NCBI GenBank assembly: GCA_015063165.1
Contig: SUSZ01000029.1
Coordinates: 1 to 33,019, forward strand
DNA: 33,019 nt
Direction of reading: 5' to 3'
DNA from: Thermoplasmata archaeon
GTDB taxonomy: Archaea > Thermoplasmatota > Thermoplasmata > Methanomassiliicoccales > Methanomethylophilaceae
The translations under genes and the position numbers were made by a program. Below the pieces are notes generated by a model that worked only from the letters and a program-made list of their open reading frames with translations, was not told where the DNA came from and did no database searches. Positions 15,367 to 23,004 of the stretch are shown here, one piece after another. How positions within the stretch are numbered: position 1 is the first letter of the stretch; each line of letters begins with the position of its first letter.

Positions 15367-15936
15367 TCAAAGGCTCCTGCCGAGATCGTATGCCTTCTGC
15401 GGATAGGCGCTGGACCTCGTCATGCTCGGGGTCCCGCATCCGGCTCCCAGCACCGTTCCCATGTCCCTGAGGTTCAGGTATCTCACAAGGGTGCGATAAT
15501 GGGATTCCAGCGCCTCGAAGGTCCAGCCGTCGGAGTTCCAGGCGACCGACAGAAGAGCCGACCTCAGGTTCCTGCGGTTGAGGCTTCCGTTGTAGGAGCA
15601 GAACCTGTCCACCGCAGCCTTCAGCTGGGCCGTCATGCCGAAGTAGTATAGCGGCGTGGCGAAAACCACCATGTCCGACGCCAGAAGGGCGGAACGGACG
15701 CGATCGTTATCGTCCTTTAAGACGCATGGCCCCTCGTATCCGCAGCGGACGCACCCGGTGCAGGGGGAAACATCCATGTCGCAGACGTTCAGCACCTTGC
15801 ACTCATGCCCTTTCTCCCCTGCTCCTTTGACGAAGCTCTCTACCAGCATCGACGTGGAGCCGCCCCTGTTCGGGCTTCCCATCAGAATGGTTATCCTCGT
15901 GCCCTTCGCCCCCCTCGCCTCATCTCCTTCTCCCAC
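15367..15936 (-). CDS. NADPH-dependent FMN reductase/flavodoxin-fold iron-sulfur flavoprotein-like protein
   Basis: The flavodoxin fold is clear: ITILMGSPNRGGSTSMLV is the FMN phosphate loop. CTGCVRCGYEGPCVLKDD is a four-cysteine-type segment like that of iron-sulfur flavoproteins, and FATPLYYFGMTAQLKAAVDRF follows. The first strand (ITIL) begins without an ATG: the upstream aldo/keto reductase stop overlaps it as ATAA, where ATGA would be usual. The coordinates use a GTG at 15936, which adds a short Gly/Arg-rich tail. An ATG at 15882 would lose the first strand. The product probably supplies electrons to reductive reactions of the operon. Confidence 0.75.
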   Translation of the reverse strand: MGEGDEARGAKGTRITILMGSPNRGGSTSMLVESFVKGAGEKGHECKVLNVCDMDVSPCTGCVRCGYEGPCVLKDDNDRVRSALLASDMVVFATPLYYFGMTAQLKAAVDRFCSYNGSLNRRNLRSALLSVAWNSDGWTFEALESHYRTLVRYLNLRDMGTVLGAGCGTPSMTRSSAYPQKAYDLGRSL

Positions 15937-16847
15937 ATGCGGACGGCGTTGATCCCGAGGCCCTCGGCCAAGGATTCCATGGAAGCGATCTCTTCCTGGG
16001 TCAGCCTCACGTTCATCGCCTTGACCGCATCCTCCACCTGCTTCCGGCTCGTGACGCCGATGATGGGGAGGGTCTCCTTGGATATGGCCCACGATATGGG
16101 GATCTGGGCTGTGGACACGCCATGGCTCGACGCGATCTCCGAAAGCTTCGCGTTGAGGACTTCGAGCTTGTCCATGAGCGGATTGTACGTCTTGGCGCGG
16201 GCGGAGCCTTCAGGCATCGGATTCTTGGAGTCGTACTTTCCGGAAAGGGCCCCCTGCTCCAGAACCATGTACGAGAAGAACGCGATGCCGTTGTTCTTGC
16301 AGTACTGGAGGATGCCTGAGCTCTCGGACGAGCGGTTGATGAGGCTGTAGTGGTTCTGCACGGCCGACAGTTCGAGCCCGTGCTCGCGCAGTATCCTGTC
16401 GGCTTCCTTTATCTCTGCCAGGTTGTGGTTCGATACGCCGATGAGGGGGGCGTCCTTCCTCCCGTCGTAGTGCTCGGCGACCTTCCGGGTCCACCCAGGG
16501 GCGCCGGAAGTGTTGTGTATCCAGTAGATGTCGAAGCGGTCCAGGTCCATCAGGGACAGCTGCATGCCGGTCATCTCCTTTACAGGGTCCTTCCAGGAGG
16601 CGTCAACGCACTGCGGGGTGAACTTGTCCGATACGATGTACGAATCGCGGGGAAGCCCTTTCAGGAAGCCAGCCAGGACCTTCTCGGATTCGCCCATGCC
16701 GTACGCGTAGGCCGTGTCCCAGAGGTTCAGGCCGTTGTCCATGGCGGTGTCGAAGACCTCCTTCAGGACGACAGGGTCCAGCCTGCTTCCGAACGTGCCG
16801 TCGTTGCCCCAGGCCCAAGCTCCAAGAGCGATCTTAGGGAACTCCAT
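15891..16847 (-). CDS. Aldo/keto reductase
   Basis: A 318-residue aldo/keto reductase with the tetrad D44 and Y49 (WDTAYAYGMGESE), K75 (VSDKFTP) and H111 (YWIHNTSG), and a C-terminal IIGVTSRKQVEDA cofactor segment. It is paralogous to the other aldo/keto reductase of this operon but diverged. It begins four bases after the tautomerase stop and overlaps the FMN reductase frame at its 3' end, indicating cotranscription. The substrate is unknown. Confidence 0.88.
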   Translation of the reverse strand: MEFPKIALGAWAWGNDGTFGSRLDPVVLKEVFDTAMDNGLNLWDTAYAYGMGESEKVLAGFLKGLPRDSYIVSDKFTPQCVDASWKDPVKEMTGMQLSLMDLDRFDIYWIHNTSGAPGWTRKVAEHYDGRKDAPLIGVSNHNLAEIKEADRILREHGLELSAVQNHYSLINRSSESSGILQYCKNNGIAFFSYMVLEQGALSGKYDSKNPMPEGSARAKTYNPLMDKLEVLNAKLSEIASSHGVSTAQIPISWAISKETLPIIGVTSRKQVEDAVKAMNVRLTQEEIASMESLAEGLGINAVRMWEKEMRRGGRRARG

Positions 16848-17674
16848 GCGATCATCTCTCCGAAAGGAGCCTGCCGCCGACTGCTATCGAGTCTCTCGGG
16901 TGCTCGTTCACGAACACGTAGAACAGGCTGGCATCGATGCCGGTGACCTTGGCCGCGGTCTCGGTGAATTCTTTCGCTATCTGCGCCTTCTGCTCCTTCG
17001 TAAGAGGGGCCATGTCCAGAGTTATCGTCGGCATTGTCTATCCTTCTGCCTTGGCACTCTGTCAGAAGACCGATGATCAGCCTGTACGACAGGTCGTATG
17101 CCGAGCTGTACTCGAAATCGATCCCGGCGGCGGACATCGCCTCGCGCTGCTTCTCCGTGACCTCGGTGTAAGGGCATAGCCCGTAGAGGAACGGGAAGAA
17201 CGAGTAGACGAAGCGTCTGGCTTCCTTCTCGGAGCATCCGCTGAACTTCCTGACGAACTTCGCTACGGAAGAGAGGGTCCTGCCGTAGGAGCGCTTGAAC
17301 TCGGTGAGGTTCTCGAGACGGCTCCCGCTCTCCATGTCGTAATGGTTCATGGAAAGGATCCTCAGCATACGCTTCCTGCTGCCCAATGTTCCGGCCAGGA
17401 AGCCTGCCATCTCCTCGGAGGTCATGGAATCGTTCCCGGCACTCGCAGCGTCGATCTCGTCCGACCACATGTCGTATTCCCGCTGGAGCAACGCCAGGAA
17501 GATCTCCTCCTTGGTACGGAAGTAGTTGTAGATCGACGTGCGGGTGAAGGTGGTCTCCTCGGCTATGTCGGCCATGGTTATCTCCTTGAAGCCTTTGGTC
17601 TCATAGAGGCGCTCGCATGCATCGATTATCTCATTCCGTCTGAAGTTCAGGAACTCAGGGGTTCTTTTAGGCAT
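16763..17674 (-). CDS. TetR/AcrR family transcriptional regulator
   Basis: Residues 10-60 form a TetR helix-turn-helix (IIDACERLYETKGFKEITMADIAEETTFTRTSIYNYFRTKEEIF), followed by a helical ligand domain to about residue 212 (SYRLIIGLLTECQGRR). The open frame continues to 16763 through the tautomerase gene and the start of the aldo/keto reductase, giving 303 codons; that tail is surely not a regulator domain. A one-base shift near residue ~206 would end the protein as SAKAEG at a TAG (17038-17040) just before the tautomerase ATG, so a late frameshift or base-call error is likely. It probably represses itself and the downstream redox genes through the operator at 17704-17731. Confidence 0.8.
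   Translation of the reverse strand: MPKRTPEFLNFRRNEIIDACERLYETKGFKEITMADIAEETTFTRTSIYNYFRTKEEIFLALLQREYDMWSDEIDAASAGNDSMTSEEMAGFLAGTLGSRKRMLRILSMNHYDMESGSRLENLTEFKRSYGRTLSSVAKFVRKFSGCSEKEARRFVYSFFPFLYGLCPYTEVTEKQREAMSAAGIDFEYSSAYDLSYRLIIGLLTECQGRRIDNADDNSGHGPSYEGAEGADSERIHRDRGQGHRHRCQPVLRVRERAPERLDSSRRQAPFGEMIAWSSLRSLLELGPGATTARSEAGWTLSS
16852..17034 (-). CDS. 4-oxalocrotonate tautomerase-like protein (DmpI type)
   Basis: A 60-residue tautomerase: MPTITLDMAPLTKEQKAQIA, with the catalytic Pro-1 exposed after Met removal, then ASLFYVFVNEHPRDSIAVGG. Members act as dimers or hexamers on enol/keto substrates; the physiological substrate in methanogens is unknown. It lies between the regulator and the first aldo/keto reductase. 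The TetR frame overlaps it fully in another phase, which is unusual. Confidence 0.85.
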   Translation of the reverse strand: MPTITLDMAPLTKEQKAQIAKEFTETAAKVTGIDASLFYVFVNEHPRDSIAVGGRLLSER

Positions 17675-17703
17675 CTTTCCACCGGATAGGCGAACATCTG
17701 TAC

Positions 17704-17731
17704 TGACACAGTGTCACTGACATTATGTCAG
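17704..17731. promoter_or_regulatory. Double palindromic TetR operator
   Basis: TGACAC-A-GTGTCA (17704-17716) abuts CTGACA-TTA-TGTCAG (17717-17731). The half-sites TGACA/TGTCA recur with fixed spacing, 14 bp from dyad to dyad. It lies 30-57 bp upstream of the TetR start, the usual place for an autoregulatory operator binding two dimers. Confidence 0.65.
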
Positions 17732-17900
17732 AATAGATGTCGGGTATTTATCGAATGCGTTCGGTCGACAGCTCCTGCATCTGCTTACATCGTTGAAGAA
17801 CCGATTGATTGGGTCTGTATCGGCCCGATGTTTCCAGACACCGAACCCGTTTCGTTCCGATCGGGCACGCTTTAATAAGGCTAACTTATGATTCCGGTCT

Positions 17901-18242
17901 ATGGTCGACTACCTGAACCAGTACAAGAAGGGCCAGAAGGCGCGCCACAACCGGTCGCCTCGCAATCCCAATCCTGGTGAGGTCTGGTGGATCGAGAACC
18001 TCGACGGGGTGAAGGACCGTCCCATCCTCGTGACCGGCGTCCAGGGAGGGAGCGTCATGTTCCGCAGATGCACATCTCAGAACGGCGGAGCGCAATCCAG
18101 GGACGTCATCGAGGATTACATGGAGGCTGGCCTGGAGAAGGAGACCTTCGTCGACAGGGAGGTCCGCACCATCCAGAGCACCCACCTGGTCAGAAAGCTC
18201 GGTACGCTGTCCAAGTACGACAGGGAGAAGTTCAGGCTGTAA
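17901..18242 (+). CDS. PemK/MazF-like family protein
   Basis: A 113-residue protein with a PemK/MazF-like barrel: PNPGEVWWIENLDGVKDRPILVTGV, then GSVMFRRCTSQ, near the C-terminus RTIQSTHLVRKLGTLSKYDREKF. True MazF toxins cut mRNA, but no antitoxin gene is adjacent, so a housekeeping or orphan member is likely. A TATA-like TTTAATAA at 17871-17878 lies about 25 bp upstream of the ATG, suggesting a leaderless transcript. The DNA polymerase IV frame runs 127 bp into it from the opposite strand. Confidence 0.65.
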   Translation: MVDYLNQYKKGQKARHNRSPRNPNPGEVWWIENLDGVKDRPILVTGVQGGSVMFRRCTSQNGGAQSRDVIEDYMEAGLEKETFVDREVRTIQSTHLVRKLGTLSKYDREKFRL

Positions 18243-19435
18243 GGTCGACGTCTTCTCCTGTGAGTCCTCATATGCTCGGCGATCGAACGTATGGTGTCCC
18301 TGTCCACGGATTCTCTGTTCAGCGTGTCCAGATCATACCTCTTGCGTATCGATTCCAGCTTCTCCTCGACAGCGCTGCCGTTCTCCGCGATGCCCATCAG
18401 GGAGTCCAGCGTCCTCTGCTTGGGATCCTGCCTGACCAGGTTGTACACGTACACCCCGATGCGTCTTACGGGGCGGAAAGGAATCTCGTCCAAGATGGAC
18501 ATGGCGGATTCGTGCAGCTCGACCGGATCGCGGCACATCTTCATCATCTTGTTCGAACCGAACGGCTCCCTGCCGCTGTACGCTCCCGCGACCCCTATCC
18601 CGTTGCCGAACTTGCCGTATCCTTCCAGGACGTTCGCTATGTCCACGCATACAAGGAAGACGACGTCCGACAGCAGCCAGTAGTCGTCGATGTCCTTGAG
18701 GAATGTCAGGCTTCTGCTTATCGATTTGGCGTCCTCCGGGATGCGCGGGGTCACCGGCCTCATATCGATGCCGTCGGCAAGATCGATGATCCTCTTGGCT
18801 TGCGACCCCAATATGCTGGCGACTTCGGCTCTGTTCTCGCGGACGTCCCTCACGGTCCTGATCCCGTGGCAGCCGAGCTTCTCCGAAGTCCTTGGGCCGA
18901 TGGAGTTGACCTCGCCTATGTCGCGATCCTTCATAAGGTCCACGAAATCATCAGGCGACAGTATCTCGAAGTATCCGTTAGGCTTCAACTCCTCGCTGCC
19001 GGTCTTGGCGGACACCATGTTGTATCCGAGGCCGACCGAGCATCCCATCCCCATCTCCTCGAGGACGCGACGCTGTATCTCGTGGGCGAAGCGTCTGGCT
19101 TCATCCAAGTCGCGGGCCGTGTTGGTGACGTCAAGGTAAGCCTCGTCCAGCATGACCGGCTCCATGATATCGGTGTACTCGGACCAGAGCCGGTGCAGCT
19201 CCTCGGAGACGGCGCGGTACTTCCTCAGGTCGCCGTTAATGAACACAGCGGATGGGCAAAGGCGTCTGGCCTCGGACACGGACATGCCCGAATGAAGGCC
19301 CATCTCCCTGGCTGGATAGTTGCAAGTTCCAACTACCTGGACCTGATCCGCCGGCGAGAGAATCGCAACCGGCCTGTTCTTGAGCGAGGGGTCCTCCCTC
19401 ATCTCCACCGAGGCGTAGTAGCAGTCCATGTCCAC
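18116..19435 (-). CDS. dinB: DNA polymerase IV (Y family, DinB/Dpo4-like)
   Basis: A Y-family translesion polymerase. It shows VDMDCYYASVEMREDP (first catalytic Asp), the N-terminal GTCNYPAREMGLHSGMSVSEARRLCP, the second catalytic motif in MLDEAYLDVT, a helix-hairpin-helix (IGEVNSIGPRTSEKLGCHGI) and the little finger domain. The listed start is GTG at 19435, which truncates the first strand (IIIH precedes VDMD). No ATG, GTG or TTG lies in frame between it and the promoter, so CTG or another rare start is possible. The basic C-terminus HMRTHRRRRRP is the probable natural end; the remaining ~40 residues run antisense to the PemK-like gene. Confidence 0.88.
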   Translation of the reverse strand: MDMDCYYASVEMREDPSLKNRPVAILSPADQVQVVGTCNYPAREMGLHSGMSVSEARRLCPSAVFINGDLRKYRAVSEELHRLWSEYTDIMEPVMLDEAYLDVTNTARDLDEARRFAHEIQRRVLEEMGMGCSVGLGYNMVSAKTGSEELKPNGYFEILSPDDFVDLMKDRDIGEVNSIGPRTSEKLGCHGIRTVRDVRENRAEVASILGSQAKRIIDLADGIDMRPVTPRIPEDAKSISRSLTFLKDIDDYWLLSDVVFLVCVDIANVLEGYGKFGNGIGVAGAYSGREPFGSNKMMKMCRDPVELHESAMSILDEIPFRPVRRIGVYVYNLVRQDPKQRTLDSLMGIAENGSAVEEKLESIRKRYDLDTLNRESVDRDTIRSIAEHMRTHRRRRRPYSLNFSLSYLDSVPSFLTRWVLWMVRTSLSTKVSFSRPASM

Positions 19436-19498
19436 GTGGATTATGATCCGGTCCAGATTATCGCCTCGACAAGTGATGCTGTTCTGATTGATGTCTCG

Positions 19499-19507
19499 TA
19501 TATAAAT
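19499..19507 (+). promoter_or_regulatory. TATA box before acetyltransferase gene
   Basis: TATATAAAT on the plus strand predicts initiation near 19530. Read on the minus strand the same AT core (ATTTATATA) is placed to serve the divergent DNA polymerase IV gene. Confidence 0.45.
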
Positions 19508-19620
19508 CGGGTACGAAGGGGGACTGGAGCGAAAGTGGCATTATGCAGGTTTCGTCTTTTCATACCTCGCCTCCTTCTCCTTTCGTTACAGATAATAAGC
19601 TTCAAACCATATCGGGAGGC

Positions 19621-20199
19621 ATGTCGGACCCCTCTCTGAAAGTGCTTCTAGATAAGTTCGCCGCCGGCGAGAAGATATCATACGACGACCCCATTTTCAA
19701 GCTGCTGGATACTTATGCTGCGGAAGCTCAGAAGGTCACCGCCGAGATCAATTCGGGATATCACGACCAGGAGGAGCTGAAGGCCCTCATGGGCCGTCTG
19801 ATCGGCAAAGAGATGCCCGAGAGGTTCATGCTGTTCCCTCCTATCTATGTAGATTTCGGCAAGAACATAACACTTGGGGAAGGGATCTTCATCAATTCCG
19901 GATGCTGCTTCCAGGACCAGGGCGGAGTACGCATAGGTGACGGGTGCCAAATCGGCCACCAGGTCGTGTTCGCCACCATAGACCATGATATGGATCCGGA
20001 CCATCGCCACGACGTCATGGCTTCTGAGATTGTCCTGGAAAGCAACGTCTGGGTGGGCTCCCATGCCACGATTCTGAGGGGAGTCACCGTCGGACATGAC
20101 TCCATCGTAGCTGCAGGTGCGGTGGTCACACACGACGTTCCGCCCCGCACCGTCGTCGCCGGAGTGCCGGCCAGAGTGGTCAAGAGGATAGACGATTGA
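19621..20199 (+). CDS. Maltose/galactoside O-acetyltransferase-like hexapeptide transferase
   Basis: About 192 residues: an N-terminal maltose-acetyltransferase-type cap (LIGKEMPERFMLFPPIYVDFGKNITLGEGIFINSGC), then left-handed beta-helix repeats of the hexapeptide family (IGDGCQIGH, VWVGSHATILRGVTVGHDSIVAAGAVVTHDVPPRTVVAGVPARVVKRI). The active-site histidine is in ATIDHDMDPDHR. It transfers acetyl from acetyl-CoA to a sugar or similar hydroxyl; the acceptor is unknown. The ATG at 19621 is chosen because conserved sequence starts there, though an in-frame ATG at 19543 lies closer to the predicted transcript start. Confidence 0.85.
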   Translation: MSDPSLKVLLDKFAAGEKISYDDPIFKLLDTYAAEAQKVTAEINSGYHDQEELKALMGRLIGKEMPERFMLFPPIYVDFGKNITLGEGIFINSGCCFQDQGGVRIGDGCQIGHQVVFATIDHDMDPDHRHDVMASEIVLESNVWVGSHATILRGVTVGHDSIVAAGAVVTHDVPPRTVVAGVPARVVKRIDD

Positions 20200-20224
20200 T
20201 GGGGCTCATGCTGCCGCTTTCTTG

Positions 20225-20380
20225 TCAGCGTTCCTTAGCCGGTCGAATGACGAACACCGGGAAGCGGATGAAGGCGGCGATGAAGGACGCGTGCCCGAAT
20301 ACAGGCGCCAGGTCCAGCTCCGGCCGCAGCACTATCGACGACATGGATGACGTGTAGAGGATAGCAAAGTATGGATCCAT
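20225..20380 (-). CDS. Small hydrophobic protein or gene remnant
   Basis: A 51-residue frame beginning MDPYFAILYTSSMSSIVLRP after ACGGAG, with a hydrophobic segment and a basic end (RPAKER). I recognise no family. Codon use looks like real genes nearby, so it may be a small membrane protein or the remains of a larger gene. Confidence 0.25.
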   Translation of the reverse strand: MDPYFAILYTSSMSSIVLRPELDLAPVFGHASFIAAFIRFPVFVIRPAKER

Positions 20381-20467
20381 ACTCCGTCGTGTCGAAGCTT
20401 TCAGGTATGGACTAGATCGAATCAATCGCTCGGAGCGGTGCTAGATCGCCCCGGAGCAGAACAAGTT

Positions 20468-20599
20468 TCAGAATTCTCCGATCTGGCGGTCCTTGACGCA
20501 TCCGAATCCGCACTTGGGGCAGACTCCGGCATACATCTGGGAATCGGTCCAGCAGTATCCGCAACAGATGTTGCTGCAGCAATGCTCGTATCTGTACAT
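20468..20599 (-). CDS. Cysteine-rich zinc-ribbon-like small protein
   Basis: A 43-residue frame with nine cysteines: two CC pairs (CCSNICCGYC) followed by CPKCGFGC. CxxC knuckles, ending in CPKCG, are typical of zinc ribbons. It ends at TGA (20468-20470), 14 bases from the TfoX-like stop region on the same strand. No good ribosome-binding site is visible, but the cysteine spacing is hard to explain by chance. Confidence 0.5.
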   Translation of the reverse strand: MYRYEHCCSNICCGYCWTDSQMYAGVCPKCGFGCVKDRQIGEF

Positions 20600-20613
20600 G
20601 GTTGAGAATCGGA

Positions 20614-20988
20614 TTATTCTGTACTTTTATCTTCTGGACGGGTGCAATACATGCATTTTACATGAACAAGGGATGCTGTCCGACGAAGCGATCGCTTGCG
20701 TCTGGGCAGCTCCTTGACCATGGCATCAACGACGTTCCTCAGAAGCTCACCGTCGTACGGTTCTGGGAAGAGTATCATCTCTCCTCCGCCCTCGTAAGGA
20801 AAGTCCGAGGGGAAATCGGCCAGCATCGTGGCGGAAGACTTGGTGATCTTCAGAAGCAGCCTGTTGTCGTAGATCCCGCCGAACAGCACCCTGTCCTTGT
20901 AGAGAAGATATTCCCCCATCATTTTGCGCGAAGTAATCTCCGGCAGAATCTCCTTGACGGACTCCAGGGTCGAGGCGTCGGACGGCAA
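20614..20988 (-). CDS. TfoX N-terminal domain protein
   Basis: A 124-residue protein whose first 100 residues match TfoX_N: SRKMMGEYLLYKDRVLFGGIYDNRLLLKIT, then FPYEGGGEMILFPEPYDGELLRNVVDAM. In bacteria the domain belongs to a competence regulator, but stand-alone members in archaea have unknown function. The last ~20 residues include two cysteines and lie outside the domain. It starts three bases after the stop of the GyrI-like gene, so the two are cotranscribed. Confidence 0.8.
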   Translation of the reverse strand: MPSDASTLESVKEILPEITSRKMMGEYLLYKDRVLFGGIYDNRLLLKITKSSATMLADFPSDFPYEGGGEMILFPEPYDGELLRNVVDAMVKELPRRKRSLRRTASLVHVKCMYCTRPEDKSTE

Positions 20989-20991
20989 ATC

Positions 20992-21444
20992 TCATCCCTT
21001 CACGCCGATATAGATGTGGATCTCGCAATTGTCGGGGTCAGCGTTCTGGTACTCCTCGAAATCGAAGACGAATGTGCGATCGAGGCCCATCTTCCACAGC
21101 TCTTTCCAGAATTCGCCTACCGCCGTCATCATGTTGCCGATGACGACGAACTTCGCATACTTTCCAGCGGGAAGCGTGCGCACATCGAAGCCGTCAGGAA
21201 CATCTCCATCCACGGCGCATCCAGCCATGAACGTGTATTCTCCGTGCTCGTCGCCTTCATAATCGGTGTAGATCCCCATCGTTTTGCCGGTGGTCTTGTT
21301 AGGTATCGAAGAGTATCCTCCTTCCGAGAACAGCCTTTTCCAGGTTCCTCCGATGACGGCTCCCATGTCAGGTGAGGAATTGCTGGTACGGGCTACGAAT
21401 CCAGCAATCATGGTTTCCTTCAGTTCTACCAGCTCGTATTTCAT
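20992..21444 (-). CDS. GyrI-like/effector-binding domain protein
   Basis: A 150-residue stand-alone GyrI-like (AraC effector-binding/SOUL-related) domain: MKYELVELKETMIAGFVART, then IGGTWKRLFSEGGYSSIPNK, MGIYTDYEGDEHGEYTFMAGC, and the terminal DFEEYQNADPDNCEIHIYIGVK with its typical IYI(G/P) ending. Such domains bind small hydrophobic or cationic compounds; some hydrolyse xenobiotics. No DNA-binding part is present. It is first in an operon with the TfoX_N gene, and 10-bp-element array B lies about 60-95 bp upstream. Confidence 0.85.
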   Translation of the reverse strand: MKYELVELKETMIAGFVARTSNSSPDMGAVIGGTWKRLFSEGGYSSIPNKTTGKTMGIYTDYEGDEHGEYTFMAGCAVDGDVPDGFDVRTLPAGKYAKFVVIGNMMTAVGEFWKELWKMGLDRTFVFDFEEYQNADPDNCEIHIYIGVKG

Positions 21445-21502
21445 CAGGAAGGCATCAAGGTCAGAATCTTTAATTGTTGAGGGTCTTTGTTTATCGGTAA
21501 TT

Positions 21503-21540
21503 GATTAGGGCAGATTAGAGCAAAATTATTTGCCCTAATC
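21503..21540. promoter_or_regulatory. 10-bp element array B
   Basis: GATTAGGGCA (21503-21512) is followed directly by GATTAGAGCA (21513-21522) and, after eight bases, by TGCCCTAATC (21531-21540), the exact reverse complement of the first unit. It is upstream of the GyrI-like gene, whose AT-rich promoter (about 21470-21482) lies between, and just beyond the stop of the preceding gene. Confidence 0.7.
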
Positions 21541-21543
21541 AAT

Positions 21544-21960
21544 TCAATGATTTATATCGGGATTTTGGCTGTCCCTCATCATCTGATACAGGGCTTTTTC
21601 TAGCTCACGGTACCCTTTGGGAAAATTTTCCGAACCGCTTGCGCGTATTCTCCTTCCTCCGTTGACCACTGCTGACATGGAGAACATGACCCCGTCCTTG
21701 ACTCCGTAAGGGTGTTTGCCTTGAAAATCGTCCCAATCCATCAAGTTGCATTCATTCAGAAGGTCTATGAACGATCCAGTTTCCTGCTTGAACTTGGCTA
21801 TCGAGTATCCTTCTTCATCTTCCGAAACATAAGGGTTGCTCACTGTAATGGAAACCTCTTGACCTTCGCAGACGGCCTCGTAAAGAAATGCGGAGCGCAT
21901 GGCAGAAATCGTCAGGCTGAAGCATTCGAAAGAATCGACCTTTTCCCTCTCGAAGAACAT
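21544..21960 (-). CDS. Unknown protein, 138 residues
   Basis: A soluble 138-residue protein I do not recognise. It has a strand-rich N-terminal half (ECFSLTISAMRSAFLYEAVCEGQEVSITVSNPYVSEDEEGYSIAKF), a central NECNLMDWDDFQGKHPYGVKDG, and a helical end (GYRELEKALYQMMRDSQ). The stretch after VKDGVMFSMSAVVNGGRRIRASGSENFPKGYREL looks like a ligand- or peptide-recognition fold, but nothing firmer can be said. It lies alone between the CPBP gene and array B. Confidence 0.55.
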   Translation of the reverse strand: MFFEREKVDSFECFSLTISAMRSAFLYEAVCEGQEVSITVSNPYVSEDEEGYSIAKFKQETGSFIDLLNECNLMDWDDFQGKHPYGVKDGVMFSMSAVVNGGRRIRASGSENFPKGYRELEKALYQMMRDSQNPDINH

Positions 21961-22029
21961 GGTTAACCTGTGAAACAGTGCTGTCTGGGGTATTAAAGCC
22001 TCTGTGCTGGGGATTGTCGGTCAACCGCT

Positions 22030-22947
22030 TCAGTCCCACTCCCACATCTCCCTGAGACTTCCTTCGAACGGCTCGTTCAGACTGTTCTTCGGGACGTAGG
22101 ATCTCATTTTGAAGAGCGACCCGGCCGCGAGAACCGCCCCGAGCACGCACATCACCATCAGCGGGATAGTGCCTGCCCCGTCGAAGAATACATCGAAGCA
22201 CGAGATGAGATCGAAGGACGAATGCATCACTATGGTCGCATGGACGCCGTACTGGATATACACGTAGCCGAATAGCATCCCGGAGATGAAAGTGTCCGGA
22301 AACTTCATGATGCTCCATCCGTCCAAATGCATCAGTCCGAACACCACTGAGGACAATATAAGGAATGCCAGAGCCGTTCTGCTCATCCCGAATCCGCCCA
22401 GCATGTTCTTGGCGCATCTAGGATGTCCTTTCAGCAGACAGACCAGCGCGACAGGAAGACCTATGAGCAGCATGCGGCAGAGGAACTCCTATTCGGGTCC
22501 GGCGCACATCATGCAGACCATCAACTCGTAATCTGTCATCCCGGAGAGAAAGTCCTCCGTGTTGCTTTCCCCTATCAGATCAGACAGCAATATGACAGCA
22601 ACACTGGTGAATGCGGTGATAGAGAACAGCATCCCCGCCTTGCTTACAGGTGCCATCATGAAGCGGGCGTCTTTCTCGTCGTCTGGACAACCGCTCATCC
22701 TCTTCGACAAGTCCTTGATGAGCAGTGCGAGGCATATGACGAAGACCGCTGCACAGATGAGCGGATACGTAACACCCAAGGAGTCGTCGCCGCTCGTGAG
22801 TATATAAGCCTCTCTGGGCGCTGCCGCGACTAGGTAGACCAAGGAAATCACGGAAGCCGCCATCATTATTGCAACGGATATCCGCGTGCAGACGACGTAC
22901 AGCTTATTGTTAGGGTCTCTGAGATCAATACTCATTCGCATCGACAC
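22030..22947 (-). CDS. CPBP-family intramembrane protease with in-frame TAG
   Basis: A 305-codon membrane protein of the CPBP (CAAX prenyl protease 2/Rce1-like, PF02517) family: several transmembrane segments, then motif 1 read as TAG-E154-F-L-C-R158, motif 2 FGLMH207, and motif 3 H242SSFD246. The TAG at 22489-22491 is codon 153, exactly the first glutamate of the expected EExxxR motif; GAG to TAG is one base change. All other catalytic residues and the frame remain intact. Either amber is decoded or this is a fresh nonsense mutation. CPBP proteins process prenylated or peptide substrates in the membrane. It is downstream of the ClC gene with a 57-bp gap. Confidence 0.78.
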
Positions 22948-23004
22948 TTCTATCGAAACCGAACAGGCTCATATCTGTTGCTGACAGAACATTCGGATTT
23001 GTCG

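Noticed and set aside
17987-19639. Long plus-strand frame of about 550 codons
   Set aside because: It is antisense to DNA polymerase IV and partly out of frame with the PemK-like gene; its composition (His, Val, Arg rich) is that of a shadow frame in GC-rich DNA.
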